Shown: piece by piece, positions 19,760 through 28,666 of the stretch | Layout: each line of letters begins with the position of its first letter | How positions within the stretch are numbered: the first letter of the stretch is position 1 | Source: JAGOBP01 sp964550855 | GTDB taxonomy: Bacteria; Chloroflexota; Anaerolineae; Fen-1058 | Direction: 5' to 3' | NCBI GenBank assembly: GCA_964550855.1 | Contig: CAZKBQ010000002.1 | Span: 62,001-126,000 of the forward strand | Length of the DNA stretch: 64,000 nucleotides | Translations under genes and position numbers: made by a program | The notes under the pieces: model-generated | The model's database searches: none | Seen by the model: only the letters and a program-made list of their open reading frames with translations | Told to the model about the DNA's origin: nothing

Positions 19760-19803
19760 ATCCTAACTGCATCCTAACTACATCCTAACTACAACCTAAC
19801 TGG
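19760..19803. repeat. four tandem 11-base units before mvaD
   Basis: Four consecutive units of ATCCTAACTAC (with GC, AC, AC and GG endings; the last begins AACC) lie 80 bases upstream of the proposed mvaD start. Confidence 0.75.
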
Positions 19804-19882
19804 CTCCGACCGGCCGCCTTCGCCCGGCTCGCCGGGTGTGGTAGACTTGCAGCCAACCACATCCTGTGAGGTGCGCGGCGTC

Positions 19883-20863
19883 ATGCCCATCGGCAAAGCA
19901 ACAGCAGTCGCTAATTCCAACATCGCCCTTATCAAATACTGGGGCAATCGCCAGCAGGCCGAGCGGCTGCCCGCCAACGGCTCGCTGTCCATGAACCTGG
20001 CCGGCCTGACCACCACCACCACCGTCGAATTCGATCGCGCGCTGCCCGCCGACGTCGTCGTCCTGGGCGGGCACGTCATCACCGGTCCCGGCCGCGAGCG
20101 GGTCAGCCGCCTGCTCGACCGCGTGCGCGCCTGGCGCGGCCTCTCAGTATATGCCCGTATCGACAGCCGCAACAACTTCCCGTCCGGCGCGGGCCTGGCC
20201 TCCTCCGCCTCGGCCTTTGCCGCGCTGGCCGTGGCTGCCGCCGCCGCCGCCGGCCTGTCGCTCGACGAGGCGCAGCTGTCCCGGCTGGCGCGTTACGGCT
20301 CCGGCTCCGCCTGCCGCAGCGTGCCCGGCGGCTACGTCGAGTGGACGCCGGGCGAAGATGATCCATCGAGTTACGCGCGATCCATCGCTCCTGCCGATCA
20401 CTGGGATTTGCGCGACGTTATCGCGCTGATCGATCTCAGCCACAAGGCCGTCGGCTCCACGCAGGGCCACGCGCTGGCCGATACCAGCCCGCTGCAGGCG
20501 GCGCGCCTCGCCACCGTGCCCGATCGGTTGGTGCGCGCCCGCCGGGCCATTCTCGAACGGGATTTTGCCGCGCTGGCCGAAGTCGTCGAGCAGGATTCAC
20601 TGATGATGCACGCCGTCATGATCACTTCCACGCCGCCGCTGCTATACTGGCAGCCGGCCACGTTGGCCGTACTGCAGGCCGTGGCTCAATGGCGCGCGGC
20701 CGGCCTGTCGTGCTGCGCCACCATCGATGCCGGCCCAAACGTCCACGTCATTTGCCCCGCAGCCGTCGCCCCTCAGGTGGAAGCGCGACTCCGCGCCGTG
20801 CCTGGCATCAACCAGGTCCTGACAGCCGGGCCGGGCGGCCCCGCCAGATTGATCGAGGCCTGA
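19883..20863 (+). CDS. mvaD: diphosphomevalonate decarboxylase
   Basis: Cytosolic GHMP-family enzyme of 326 residues that converts mevalonate 5-diphosphate to isopentenyl diphosphate with ATP, the last step of the classical mevalonate pathway. Family signatures are clear: NSNIALIKYWG near the N-terminus (substrate site), the phosphate-binding loop PSGAGLASSAS, SGSACRSVPGGYVEW, and CATIDAGPNVHVIC near the C-terminus. The ATG at 19883 after TGTGAGGTG was chosen over the in-frame ATG at 19838, because the protein aligns from the PIGKATAVAN segment. Other mevalonate genes are not in the window. A bacterial mevalonate pathway fits several Chloroflexota lineages. Confidence 0.93.
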   Translation: MPIGKATAVANSNIALIKYWGNRQQAERLPANGSLSMNLAGLTTTTTVEFDRALPADVVVLGGHVITGPGRERVSRLLDRVRAWRGLSVYARIDSRNNFPSGAGLASSASAFAALAVAAAAAAGLSLDEAQLSRLARYGSGSACRSVPGGYVEWTPGEDDPSSYARSIAPADHWDLRDVIALIDLSHKAVGSTQGHALADTSPLQAARLATVPDRLVRARRAILERDFAALAEVVEQDSLMMHAVMITSTPPLLYWQPATLAVLQAVAQWRAAGLSCCATIDAGPNVHVICPAAVAPQVEARLRAVPGINQVLTAGPGGPARLIEA

Positions 20864-20896
20864 GCGCACTCTCATCGGCGGTTAATCCATTGCTCA

Positions 20897-20925
20897 TTGC
20901 CGCGCCGTGATCGGCGTTGTATAAT
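20897..20925 (+). promoter_or_regulatory. sigma70-type promoter of rseP
   Basis: TTGCCG, a 17-base spacer and a perfect TATAAT, 40 bases upstream of the ATG at 20966. Confidence 0.65.
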
Positions 20926-20965
20926 CAGCGTAGTTCAGGGAAGCGAGGGTGCAAGGCAATTCCAT

Positions 20966-22267
20966 ATGTCATTAGGCTTAACGGTCTTTGCGTTTCTGTT
21001 GGTGCTGGGTCCGCTGGTGTTCATCCACGAGCTGGGTCACTTCATCGCCGCCAAGCGCAGCGGCATCCGCGTGATGGAATTTGGCATGGGTTATCCGCCG
21101 CGCGCGGTGCGCCTGTGGCGCGGCCGGGGCTCGCTGCGCATCGGCTCGCGCCGCGTCATCATTCCGCGCAACTTCAAGCAGCTGCCCAAGACGCTGGCCG
21201 ACGGTCAACTGGTGCGCGCCACCGCGTCGAAAGTCAACGATGATCTCGTCCTGAAAGATCTGACCGTACAGGAGCAAGACCCGATCGATGCGCCCGTGCC
21301 CGAAGATTTCACTCTTGACGAGGCCCGCCTTTACGGCGAAGTGAGCGAACTGGACCCCGGCACGGAGTACACGTTGAACTGGCTGCCGCTGGGCGGCTTC
21401 GTGCGCATGTACGGCGAGGAAGGCGCCACCGGCGCGGGCAGCTTTGTGGATGCGCCCAAGCGCTGGCGGGCTGTCACGCTGCTGGCCGGGCCGGGCGCCA
21501 ACATCATCGCCGCCATCCTGGTGTTTGCCGTCATGTACATGACCGGCTATCCAGAGATTCCCGTAAACGTCGAGGCGGTGGCGGCAGGCGGCCCCGCCGA
21601 ACAGGCCGGCCTGAAAGCGGGCGATGTCATCGTGGCCGTGGACGGTCGCCCCATCCGCCAGCCCGATCAGGTGCGGCTGTACATCAATCAGTCGCTGGGG
21701 CACACCGTCATGCTCACCGTGCAGCGCGGCGATCAGCGGCTGGATGTGGGCGTGTATGCGCGGCTGCCCTCGGAGCGTCCCGCCGATCAGGGCGCCACCG
21801 GCATCCAGTTGGGCACCGGCGCCAACGTGGTCACGCGGCAATATCCGCCGGGGCAGGCGCTGGTCAATGCCCTGGGCGATGTAGGCGACACTGTGCAGCA
21901 GATCGTCACGTTGCCCACGCGCTTGCTTAATGGCCTCATCGCGCCCGGCGAAGCGCGCGTCATGGGGCCGGTCGCCATCGGGCAGGTGGCCGGCGTCGTC
22001 GTGCAGGAGACTATTCAAACCGGGCAGGCCTACCTGCTGCTCAACCTGATCGCGCAGATCAGCCTGGCGCTGGCCATCACCAATCTGCTGCCGCTGCCCG
22101 CGCTGGACGGCGGCCGCCTGCTGTTCGTCGTCATCGAGGCGCTGCGCCGCAAGCGCATCACCCCGGAGCGCGAAGCGCTGGTGCACCTGGTGGGCTTTGC
22201 GCTGCTGCTGGGCCTGATGGTGCTCATCACCATTCAGGACTTTACCAATCCCATCATTCCCAACTGA
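20966..22267 (+). CDS. rseP: RseP-like site-2 intramembrane zinc metalloprotease
   Basis: Membrane protease of 433 residues that cuts anti-sigma factors or signal peptides within the membrane. The zinc site HELGH is in the first membrane helix (about residues 19-23), the PDZ domain covers about residues 190-270 (GGPAEQAGLKAGDVIVAVDG), and the third zinc ligand motif NLLPLPALDGG is near the C-terminus, followed by a last membrane helix. The ATG at 20966 places HExxH at the usual distance. A perfect-consensus promoter lies upstream and a terminator downstream, so the gene is a single transcription unit. No anti-sigma factor is encoded next to it. Confidence 0.93.
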   Translation: MSLGLTVFAFLLVLGPLVFIHELGHFIAAKRSGIRVMEFGMGYPPRAVRLWRGRGSLRIGSRRVIIPRNFKQLPKTLADGQLVRATASKVNDDLVLKDLTVQEQDPIDAPVPEDFTLDEARLYGEVSELDPGTEYTLNWLPLGGFVRMYGEEGATGAGSFVDAPKRWRAVTLLAGPGANIIAAILVFAVMYMTGYPEIPVNVEAVAAGGPAEQAGLKAGDVIVAVDGRPIRQPDQVRLYINQSLGHTVMLTVQRGDQRLDVGVYARLPSERPADQGATGIQLGTGANVVTRQYPPGQALVNALGDVGDTVQQIVTLPTRLLNGLIAPGEARVMGPVAIGQVAGVVVQETIQTGQAYLLLNLIAQISLALAITNLLPLPALDGGRLLFVVIEALRRKRITPEREALVHLVGFALLLGLMVLITIQDFTNPIIPN

Positions 22268-22296
22268 TCGCCTGACCGATCTCGCGGCTTGCCTTT

Positions 22297-22333
22297 GGCC
22301 CGGCGTGTCTTCACCAACACGCCGGGCCTTTGT
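22297..22333 (+). terminator. rho-independent terminator after rseP
   Basis: Perfect 12-base stem GGCCCGGCGTGT / ACACGCCGGGCC with an 8-base loop followed by TTTGTT. Confidence 0.85.
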
Positions 22334-22361
22334 TGCCGCGTGTCCCGATCGGGCGTAAAAT
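22333..22361 (+). promoter_or_regulatory. sigma70-type promoter of the HEAT-repeat gene
   Basis: TTGCCG and TAAAAT are spaced by 17 bases. The -35 hexamer directly abuts the T-run of the preceding terminator. The -10 is 77 bases upstream of the ATG. Confidence 0.55.
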
Positions 22362-22438
22362 ACGGGCCGGATTGATCAGCGTCCGCTCGCGGTTGCACCG
22401 CGCGCGCTCTGGCCGCGCGCGAGAGAGGATAATTCAAC

Positions 22439-23467
22439 ATGGCACGTGCTTACCAGATCAAATCGGTCGATGCGGCTCTGGCCCATCTGGCCGATGCGTC
22501 GTCGCCGGTGTCGGTGGCGGCTTTGTATGCTTTATCGGCGTTGGACAAGGCTGATACGCAAAAAGTCCGATCGGCCTGGCCGTCGATCCCGGCTGATCGC
22601 CGGGCGGTGGCCATGCGCCACATGGTCGAGCTGGCCGAGGAATCATTCGAGGTGGAATATGGCGCGATGTACCGTCTGGGCCTGACCGACCCGGAACCGG
22701 CTGTGCGCGCCGCCGCGCTCGACGGGCTGTGGGAGGATAACGACCCGGCGCTGATTCCGCAGCTGACCAGTCTACTGCAGTCCGACGAGCATGACGCCGT
22801 GCGCGCGGCGGCGGCCGGCGCGCTGGGCTTCTTCATGTATGCCGGCGAAATCGAGGAGATTCCGGCCGAGCGCGTCGCGCCGGCGGCGGCCGCCCTGAAG
22901 GCGGCGTTCAATCGCGCGGACGAAGCCGTGGAGGTGCGGCGGCGGGCGCTGGAATCACTAGGTTTCCTTAGTTTTGACGAAGTGGGCGATCTGATCCGAC
23001 AGGGTTACGCCCATCAGGATCCGCGCCTGCGCCAGAGCGCCGTCTTTGCCATGGGCCGCTCCGCCGACGATCGCTGGGGCGAAATTGTGATGAGCGAACT
23101 CGACTCCGACGATCCCGCCATGCGCTTTGAAGCCGCCCGCGCCGCCGGCGAGTTGGAATGGGCGCCGGCCGCCCGCCGCCTGGCCGAACTGGTTCAGGAC
23201 GACGACGACGAAGTGCCACACATGGCCATCTGGGCGCTGGGCCAGATCGGCGGCGACAAGGCGCGCGCCGTGCTCACGGCTGTGCTGGAGAGTGACGCCG
23301 AGCATCTGCACGAGGACGCCGAGGACGCGCTGGCCGAACTGGAGTTCAAGGGCGATAACCTGGACTTCATGATGTTTGACTTCAGCGACGCCGACGAGGA
23401 CGAAGAGTGGGTGCTGGACGAGAGCGCCGAACTGTATGATGATGACGAGGATGACGACGACGAGTGA
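22439..23467 (+). CDS. HEAT-repeat protein with acidic tail
   Basis: Protein of 342 residues made of tandem helical HEAT-like repeats (for example DPEPAVRAAALDGLW, DEHDAVRAAAAGALGFF, DPRLRQSAVFAMGRS, DPAMRFEAARAAGEL, DDEVPHMAIWALGQIG). HEAT arrays are protein-binding scaffolds and no catalytic site is visible. The last 30 residues are almost all Asp and Glu (EDEEWVLDES ... DDDEDDDDE), a low-complexity acidic tail. The ATG at 22439 follows AGAGAGGATAATTCAAC. The stop overlaps the GTG start of the next gene (GTGA), so the two are translationally coupled. Confidence 0.8.
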   Translation: MARAYQIKSVDAALAHLADASSPVSVAALYALSALDKADTQKVRSAWPSIPADRRAVAMRHMVELAEESFEVEYGAMYRLGLTDPEPAVRAAALDGLWEDNDPALIPQLTSLLQSDEHDAVRAAAAGALGFFMYAGEIEEIPAERVAPAAAALKAAFNRADEAVEVRRRALESLGFLSFDEVGDLIRQGYAHQDPRLRQSAVFAMGRSADDRWGEIVMSELDSDDPAMRFEAARAAGELEWAPAARRLAELVQDDDDEVPHMAIWALGQIGGDKARAVLTAVLESDAEHLHEDAEDALAELEFKGDNLDFMMFDFSDADEDEEWVLDESAELYDDDEDDDDE

Positions 23468-24372
23468 GCACTCTCGTTCAAATTCTCGTCCACGACATCG
23501 CGCCGATCCTTGTCGTCATCGGCCTGGGCTATGTCTTTACGCGGCGCACGCAGCCTGAACTGCGCGCCGTTTCGCGCCTCACTTTCTACGTCCTCAGCCC
23601 CGCGCTGGTGTTTACGTCGCTGGTGGAATCCAATGTCGCCGGCGACGAGCTCCTGAAGATCGCCGGCTTTGTCACGCTCATGGTCATCATCATGGGCGTG
23701 ATTGCCTGGAACGTGGCGCGGGCGCTGCGCTTGCAGTCACGACAGCTGGCCGGCTTCCTGCTGGCGGCCATGTTTGTCAACGGCGGCAATTACGGTCTGG
23801 GCATCAACCGGCTGGCCTTTGGCGTGGAAGTCGAAGCCCGCGCCGTCATCTACTTTGTCACCAGCAGTATTCTGGTTTACACTGTGGGCGTGGCAGTGGC
23901 CAGCGGCTTTGCCGGCGGCTGGCGCGGCACGCTTAAACAGCTGGTGACGCTGCCGCACGTGTACGCCATGCTGCTGGCGCTGCTGGTGCGGGTGGCCGGC
24001 TGGACGGTGCCGCAGCCCATCATGGACGGCGTGCAGCTGCCGGCGCAAGCGGCCATTCCCATGATGTTGCTGCTGCTGGGCGCGCAGCTGGCCTATGCGT
24101 CGGTGGGCGACTTCTGGAAGCCGGCGCTGGCCGGCAGCATCCTGCGCCTGATGGTGGCGCCGCTGGTTGCCGTGGTCGCCGCGGCGGCCCTCGGACTGAA
24201 CGGCCCTGCGCGCCAGGCCACCATTTTGCAAGCATCCATGCCGGCGGCTGTCATCAACACCATACTCGCGGCCGAGTATAATTCCGAGCCGCGGCTCGTC
24301 ACCGGTACCGTCGTCATTTCGACACTCATCAGTCCGTTCACGCTGACCATTTTGATCGCTTTGCTGCAATGA
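23464..24372 (+). CDS. AEC-family transporter (auxin efflux carrier / malate permease type)
   Basis: Integral membrane protein of 302 residues with about ten hydrophobic helices, in the arrangement of the AEC family (two groups of five helices). Conserved features include NGGNYGLGINRLAFG, at the unwound helix of the first half, and PAAVINTILAAEYN in the second half. Bacterial members move organic acids such as malate or malonate; the substrate cannot be told here. The GTG start overlaps the stop of the HEAT-repeat gene and the stop overlaps the ATG of the next gene (ATGA), so three genes form a tight operon. Confidence 0.85.
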   Translation: MSTLVQILVHDIAPILVVIGLGYVFTRRTQPELRAVSRLTFYVLSPALVFTSLVESNVAGDELLKIAGFVTLMVIIMGVIAWNVARALRLQSRQLAGFLLAAMFVNGGNYGLGINRLAFGVEVEARAVIYFVTSSILVYTVGVAVASGFAGGWRGTLKQLVTLPHVYAMLLALLVRVAGWTVPQPIMDGVQLPAQAAIPMMLLLLGAQLAYASVGDFWKPALAGSILRLMVAPLVAVVAAAALGLNGPARQATILQASMPAAVINTILAAEYNSEPRLVTGTVVISTLISPFTLTILIALLQ

Positions 24373-25604
24373 CCATCGTGCGGCGCGCCCTCATTACCGT
24401 CCTTTTAGCCTCCATCGCGTTGATCGCCATCGGATGGGGTTTAACGCGCGTCGCCTTCGCGCAGGCCATCAGCGCCGATCAGCTGGAGGCCACTTATCGG
24501 TTTGCCGAATCGCTGACATTTACGGCTACGTTCAAGAGCGAAGCGCCCATCGTGGAAGCGACGCTCTTTTACCAGGCGGGCGGCGCGGCCCCGATTAGTG
24601 TTCCGGCCCGACCGTTTGATCCGGCCCCACAGGTGGTCGTCACCGCGCATGCTGAGTTGGGCGCCAACGCGCCCCGGGCCTTCACGGCGATCCGCTATTG
24701 GTGGGAGGTGACCGATCGGGCGGGCAACCACCTGCGCACCGCAACGCAGTCACTGCCCTATATCGACAATCGCTTCGCATGGCGGGAATTGATCGAAGGC
24801 AGTGTGCGCCTGCACTGGTATGAAGGCGATTCGGGGTTGGCCGCGCTGGCCGCGTCCATCGCCAATCAGACGCTGCCGCGCCTGCAACAACAGCTCAGCG
24901 TGGCGCCGCCGTCGCCCATCGACATCTACGTCTACGGTTCGCTGGCCGACCTGCGCAGCGCGGTGGAATTGATGGGGCGACCGTGGCTGGGCGGCCAAGC
25001 CCGTCCTGAATTGGGCGTGGTGATGCTGAACGCGCCGCCGGGCGACACGGCCGCCATTCAACTGCGGCGCGATGTGCCGCACGAGCTGACGCATCTGATG
25101 GTGTACGTGGCCACTGCGCCGCGCTATGACAATGTGCCGGCCTGGCTCGACGAAGGTCTGGCGACCATCAACGAAGGCGAGCCGAACCCGGCGCAGGCCG
25201 TGGCGTTGGAGAACGCCCTGGCCGCCGGGCAGGTGCCGTCGCTCGAATCGCTGTGCGGCGCTTTTCCCACTGACAGCTCAGCCGCGCTGGCGGCGTATGC
25301 GCAGAGTCGCGGCGTGGTGCAAGAAATCATCGACGGCTACGGCACCGAGGGCATCAGCGCGCTGCTCGAGGCCTATCGCGACGGCGCCACCTGCGAAGGC
25401 GGCGTGGAACGTGGCCTCAGTGCCACGCTGACCGGCCTGGACTTGCGCTGGCGGGCGTCATTGCAAGCCGACGGCGGCGCCTCGTCGGTGGCGCGCGGCA
25501 GTGGGCCGTGGGCACTCATCGCGCTCATCGTGCTGCTGCCGCTGGCGGCTGTGCTTGTGTTGGCGCGCCGACCCGGTCGGCCGGATATGGACACACGCGC
25601 CTGA
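24369..25604 (+). CDS. membrane-anchored MA-type zinc metallopeptidase
   Basis: Protein of 411 residues with an N-terminal signal or anchor helix (RALITVLLASIALIAIGWGL), a beta-rich domain, a peptidase-MA-like domain and a C-terminal membrane helix (ALIALIVLLPLAAVLVLA) followed by Arg-rich residues. The metal site is visible as PHELTHLMVY (HExxH) with a downstream PAWLDEGLAT that supplies the third ligand Glu, as in gluzincin peptidases. It probably acts outside the membrane. It overlaps the upstream transporter gene by four bases and is the last gene of that operon. Confidence 0.82.
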   Translation: MTIVRRALITVLLASIALIAIGWGLTRVAFAQAISADQLEATYRFAESLTFTATFKSEAPIVEATLFYQAGGAAPISVPARPFDPAPQVVVTAHAELGANAPRAFTAIRYWWEVTDRAGNHLRTATQSLPYIDNRFAWRELIEGSVRLHWYEGDSGLAALAASIANQTLPRLQQQLSVAPPSPIDIYVYGSLADLRSAVELMGRPWLGGQARPELGVVMLNAPPGDTAAIQLRRDVPHELTHLMVYVATAPRYDNVPAWLDEGLATINEGEPNPAQAVALENALAAGQVPSLESLCGAFPTDSSAALAAYAQSRGVVQEIIDGYGTEGISALLEAYRDGATCEGGVERGLSATLTGLDLRWRASLQADGGASSVARGSGPWALIALIVLLPLAAVLVLARRPGRPDMDTRA

Positions 25605-25607
25605 CTG

Positions 25608-25645
25608 TCCCTAATTTCTGATCCCTAATCTCTGACCCCTGATTA
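25608..25645. repeat. 14-base word repeat directly before fmt
   Basis: TCCCTAATTTCTGA, then TCCCTAATCTCTGA, then CCCCTGATTA, ending two bases before the fmt ATG at 25648. It occupies the place where a Shine-Dalgarno would be expected; none is visible. Confidence 0.65.
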
Positions 25646-25647
25646 CC

Positions 25648-26586
25648 ATGCCCAGACTCGTCTTCATGGGTTCACCCCAATTTGCAGTGCCGTCACTGGA
25701 AGCACTGGCGCGCGAGTATGACATCGCGGCAGTTTTCACTCAGCCCGATAAACCGGCCGGGCGCGGCAAGGTGCTGACCGCCGTGCCGGTCAAGACCTGG
25801 GCAGACGCTCATCACCTGCCGGTGTATCAGCCGCGCTCCTTTCGCAAAGAGCCGGAAGCCGTGGCCGCCCTGCGCGCGCTGAACCCCGATCTGATCGTGG
25901 TGGCCGCCTACGGTCTCATCCTGCCGCAGAGCGTGCTGGACATTCCGGCGCGCGGCTGCGTCAACGTGCACGGCTCGTTGCTGCCGCGTCATCGCGGGGC
26001 CGCGCCCATCGCGTCGGCCATCCTGGCCGGCGATGACGTAACCGGCATCACCATCATGCTGATGGATGCGGGCATGGACACCGGCCCCATGCTGGCCGCG
26101 GCCAGCGAGCCGATCCGATCAGATGATACGACGGCCTCATTGAGCGAGCGGTTGTCTCAGCTGGGCGCTCGTCTGCTGATCGAAACGCTGCCAAAGTATC
26201 TGAACGGCGATCTCGCGCCGCAGCCTCAACCCGAAGACGGCGTGACCTACAGTCCCAAGATCAACAAGGCTGATGCCCGGCTCGATTGGACGTTGCCGGC
26301 AATCGAGATCGATCGGCGTGTACGGGCTTATGTGCCGTGGCCGGGCGCGTTTGCGTGGTGGAACGGGCAGATGATCAAGGTCTGGAAGACCGGCATCCGG
26401 GAGCAGGCAGCCACAATCGACGGGCAGGCCGCAGGCACCGTGGTGCAGCTGGCCGACGGCGCAGTGGGCGTCGTCACCGGGCAGGGCCTGATCGTGCTGG
26501 AAGAAATCCAACTGGCCGGGCGCAAGGCGATGTCGGCGCGCGATTTTGTGCGCGGCCAGCCGGCCTTCATCGGCGCGCGGCTGTGA
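25648..26586 (+). CDS. fmt: methionyl-tRNA formyltransferase
   Basis: Enzyme of 312 residues that formylates initiator Met-tRNA with 10-formyl-THF. The N-terminal catalytic domain contains the signature HGSLLPRHRGAAPI with its Asn-His-Asp set (VNVHGSLLP; MLMDAGMDTGPML) and the C-terminal OB-like domain starts near residue 205 (TYSPKINKADARLDW). Length and layout are standard. The start codon is preceded only by a word repeat and no Shine-Dalgarno is visible, so translation may be leaderless-like or coupled in some other way. The def gene that often accompanies fmt is absent here; a PfpI-type gene follows. Confidence 0.95.
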   Translation: MPRLVFMGSPQFAVPSLEALAREYDIAAVFTQPDKPAGRGKVLTAVPVKTWADAHHLPVYQPRSFRKEPEAVAALRALNPDLIVVAAYGLILPQSVLDIPARGCVNVHGSLLPRHRGAAPIASAILAGDDVTGITIMLMDAGMDTGPMLAAASEPIRSDDTTASLSERLSQLGARLLIETLPKYLNGDLAPQPQPEDGVTYSPKINKADARLDWTLPAIEIDRRVRAYVPWPGAFAWWNGQMIKVWKTGIREQAATIDGQAAGTVVQLADGAVGVVTGQGLIVLEEIQLAGRKAMSARDFVRGQPAFIGARL

Positions 26587-26612
26587 ATGTAAGACGAATG
26601 ACGGAGGTCAAC

Positions 26613-27137
26613 ATGCGTCTGCAAGGCAAGAAGATTGCGTTTCTACTGGACGAAGGTTTTGAAGACCTGGAATTCTGGGTCACCGTGATGCGACTGCGCG
26701 AAGAAGGCGCGCAGGTGATCATCACCAGCCACGACGGGCCCAAGGAGTATCGCGGCAAGAACGCGCTCACAGCCAGGTCGGAAGCGACACTGGCCGCGTT
26801 GAACCCGGCCGACTTCGACGCGGTGGTGGTGCCGGGCGGCTGGGCGCCGGATAAGATGCGGCGCTACGACGATGTGAAGCACTTCGTCAAAGCCGTCAAC
26901 GATGCGGGCAAGATCGTGGGCCTGATCTGTCATGCCGGCCTCGTCGGCATCTCGGCCGGCATTGTCAAGGGGCACAAAGCCACGGGCAGCCTGGGCATCA
27001 AAGATGATCTGGTGAATGCGGGCGCCACGTGGGCCGACGAGCCGGCCTTCCGCAGCGGCAACCTGGTGTGGGGCCGCGTCGTGGCCGACATCCCGGACTT
27101 CTGCCGCGAACTCGTGTCGGCGATTGAGAAGCCGTGA
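26613..27137 (+). CDS. DJ-1/PfpI-family protein
   Basis: Protein of 174 residues of the DJ-1/PfpI superfamily, related to protein or nucleotide deglycases and stress proteins. The nucleophile Cys sits in GLICHAGLVGIS (nucleophile elbow), with the conserved Glu in DEGFEDLEF near the N-terminus. Usual PfpI members carry AICHGPW; here the residue after CH is Ala, then Gly. The ATG at 26613 follows GGAGGTCAAC; an ATG 15 bases upstream lacks a site. It starts 27 bases after fmt in the same direction. Confidence 0.88.
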   Translation: MRLQGKKIAFLLDEGFEDLEFWVTVMRLREEGAQVIITSHDGPKEYRGKNALTARSEATLAALNPADFDAVVVPGGWAPDKMRRYDDVKHFVKAVNDAGKIVGLICHAGLVGISAGIVKGHKATGSLGIKDDLVNAGATWADEPAFRSGNLVWGRVVADIPDFCRELVSAIEKP

Positions 27138-27176
27138 GCGGCGGATGATGGTTTATGATTTGCGCGGTTGGTGGGG

Positions 27177-27226
27177 CGTGAAACGTAAAACGTAATGCGT
27201 GAAACGTAAAACGTAAAACGTAAATG
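27177..27226. repeat. ACGTAAA-word repeat before the ketopantoate reductase gene
   Basis: CGTGAAACGTAAAACGTAA, then the same words again to 27226, four bases before the ATG at 27231. The same words recur at 45957 and 53122. No Shine-Dalgarno is visible. Confidence 0.7.
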
Positions 27227-27230
27227 GCTT

Positions 27231-28268
27231 ATGAAGATTCTCGTCATCGGCGCGGGCGCGATTGGCGGTTATCTGGGCGGCAAGCTGGCGTCGCGTCACA
27301 ACGTCACACTGTATGATCGTCCTCGGCTGGTGGAGGCGGTGCGGGCGCGCGGCCTGCGCGTGATCGAGCCGGCGGGCGAGGTCACCGTTCACAACCTGGC
27401 GGCCTTTACGGATTTGGCCGAACTGTTCGCGCAGACGCCGCGCTTTGATCTGGCGCTGTGCTGCGTCAAGTCTTACGACACGGCGGCGGCCGTGGAACCG
27501 CTGCGCCCTTTCGCCGGGCGGATCGATCGCTGGCTCACGCCGCAGAACGGCGTGGCGAACGAAGAGCTGCTGGCGCAGGTTTTTGGCCGCGAGAAGATTA
27601 TCGCCGGGACGGTGCTGAACCCGATCTCGATCCCGGACGTGGGCGCGGTGCGGTTGGAGAAGCGCAAGGGCGGGCTGGGCGTGGCGGCTGTGCCCGGTGC
27701 CGCTGTGGACGGGTTGGCCGTCGAGCTGCGCGAAGCGATCGGGTTGCCGGTGTGCGTTTACGCCGACTATCGTTCCATGAAGTGGAGCAAGCTGTTGTTG
27801 AACTTGCTCGGCAACGCGACGTCGGCCATCCTCGATATGAATACGCTGGAGACCTTTGCCGATCGGCGCGTGTTCGCCATCGAGATCGCGGCGCTGCGCG
27901 AGGCGGTGGCAGTGATGGATGCGCTGCGCGTGCGGCCGGTCGATCTGCCCGGTTACCCGGTGCGCTGGCTGGTGCGGGCCGTGCGGCTGCTGCCGGCCGC
28001 GCTGCTGCAGCCGGTGATGCAGCGCCTGGCGCGCTCGGGGCGGGGCGACAAACTGCCGTCGCTGTTGATCGATTTGAACGCCGGCCGTCCCAAATCTGAA
28101 ATCGATGATCTCAACGGCGCGGTGTCGCGCCATGGCCGGGCGGCCGGTGTGCCTACGCCGGTGAATGACGCGCTGACGCGCATGGTGCAAGGGCTGGTCT
28201 CGGGCGCGGAAGATCGATCGGGTTGGCGCCGCCAGATCGATCGGCTGGCGGAATTGACACACACTTGA
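27231..28268 (+). CDS. panE: 2-dehydropantoate 2-reductase family
   Basis: NADPH-dependent reductase of 345 residues of the ApbA/PanE family, which reduces ketopantoate to pantoate in pantothenate synthesis. The N-terminal Rossmann motif is MKILVIGAGAIGGYLGGKLA, followed by CVKSYDTAAAVEPL, NGVANEELL and a C-terminal helical domain with MKWSKLLLNLLGNATSAI containing the conserved Lys and Asn. The family also contains other 2-ketoacid reductases, so PanE is likely but not certain. panB lies 22 kb downstream in the C1 cluster. The leader is an ACGTAAA-word repeat. Confidence 0.82.
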   Translation: MKILVIGAGAIGGYLGGKLASRHNVTLYDRPRLVEAVRARGLRVIEPAGEVTVHNLAAFTDLAELFAQTPRFDLALCCVKSYDTAAAVEPLRPFAGRIDRWLTPQNGVANEELLAQVFGREKIIAGTVLNPISIPDVGAVRLEKRKGGLGVAAVPGAAVDGLAVELREAIGLPVCVYADYRSMKWSKLLLNLLGNATSAILDMNTLETFADRRVFAIEIAALREAVAVMDALRVRPVDLPGYPVRWLVRAVRLLPAALLQPVMQRLARSGRGDKLPSLLIDLNAGRPKSEIDDLNGAVSRHGRAAGVPTPVNDALTRMVQGLVSGAEDRSGWRRQIDRLAELTHT

Positions 28269-28282
28269 GCAGTGGTTATACT
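28254..28282 (+). promoter_or_regulatory. sigma70-type promoter of the SCP2 gene
   Basis: TTGACA, a 17-base spacer and TATACT. The -35 overlaps the last codons of the preceding gene, and the ATG of the SCP2 gene is 27 bases after the -10. Confidence 0.7.
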
Positions 28283-28308
28283 CGCGCCATTCGAATTGAG
28301 GATCGAAC

Positions 28309-28647
28309 ATGGCTCCGACGATTGAGGAACTGATGCTGACCCGGCTGCCGGCCGCGTTCGCGCCTGAGCAGGCGCAGGGCCTGACGGCCACCCTTCAGTT
28401 TGATTTCAGCCTGGACGGCGGCGGCGAGTACGTGGTGGAGATTCACGACGGCCGGTGTGAAGCGCGCGCCGGCCGCGCCGCGCAGCCGGATGCCACGCTG
28501 TTGACGTCTCAGGAGACCTACTTAGCCGTGGCCGAGGGCCGCACCAACGCCATGACGGCGTTTATGACGGGCAAGCTGCGCGTCTCGGGCAACCTGCCGC
28601 TGCTGATGCGGTTTCAGCAGCTGTTCCCCACGCTGCGCGCCGATTAG
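28309..28647 (+). CDS. SCP2 sterol-transfer domain protein
   Basis: Protein of 112 residues made of one SCP2 fold (sterol carrier protein 2), which binds a lipid or acyl chain in a hydrophobic cavity. Recognisable features are GLTATLQFDFSLDGGGEYVVE, the DATLLTSQETYLAVAEGRTN segment and the closing MTGKLRVSGNLPLLMRFQQL, typical of the family. The substrate is not known. GAGGATCGAAC precedes the ATG. It is followed 19 bases later by a short-chain dehydrogenase gene, so the two may act on the same lipid-like compound. Confidence 0.88.
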   Translation: MAPTIEELMLTRLPAAFAPEQAQGLTATLQFDFSLDGGGEYVVEIHDGRCEARAGRAAQPDATLLTSQETYLAVAEGRTNAMTAFMTGKLRVSGNLPLLMRFQQLFPTLRAD

Positions 28648-28666
28648 CCGCCGTTTCCGCCAGCCG

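Noticed and set aside
23380..23467. Acidic Asp/Glu tail of the HEAT protein as a frameshift artefact
   Set aside because: The frame is continuous and ends in a four-base overlap with the next gene; acidic tails are common in such proteins.
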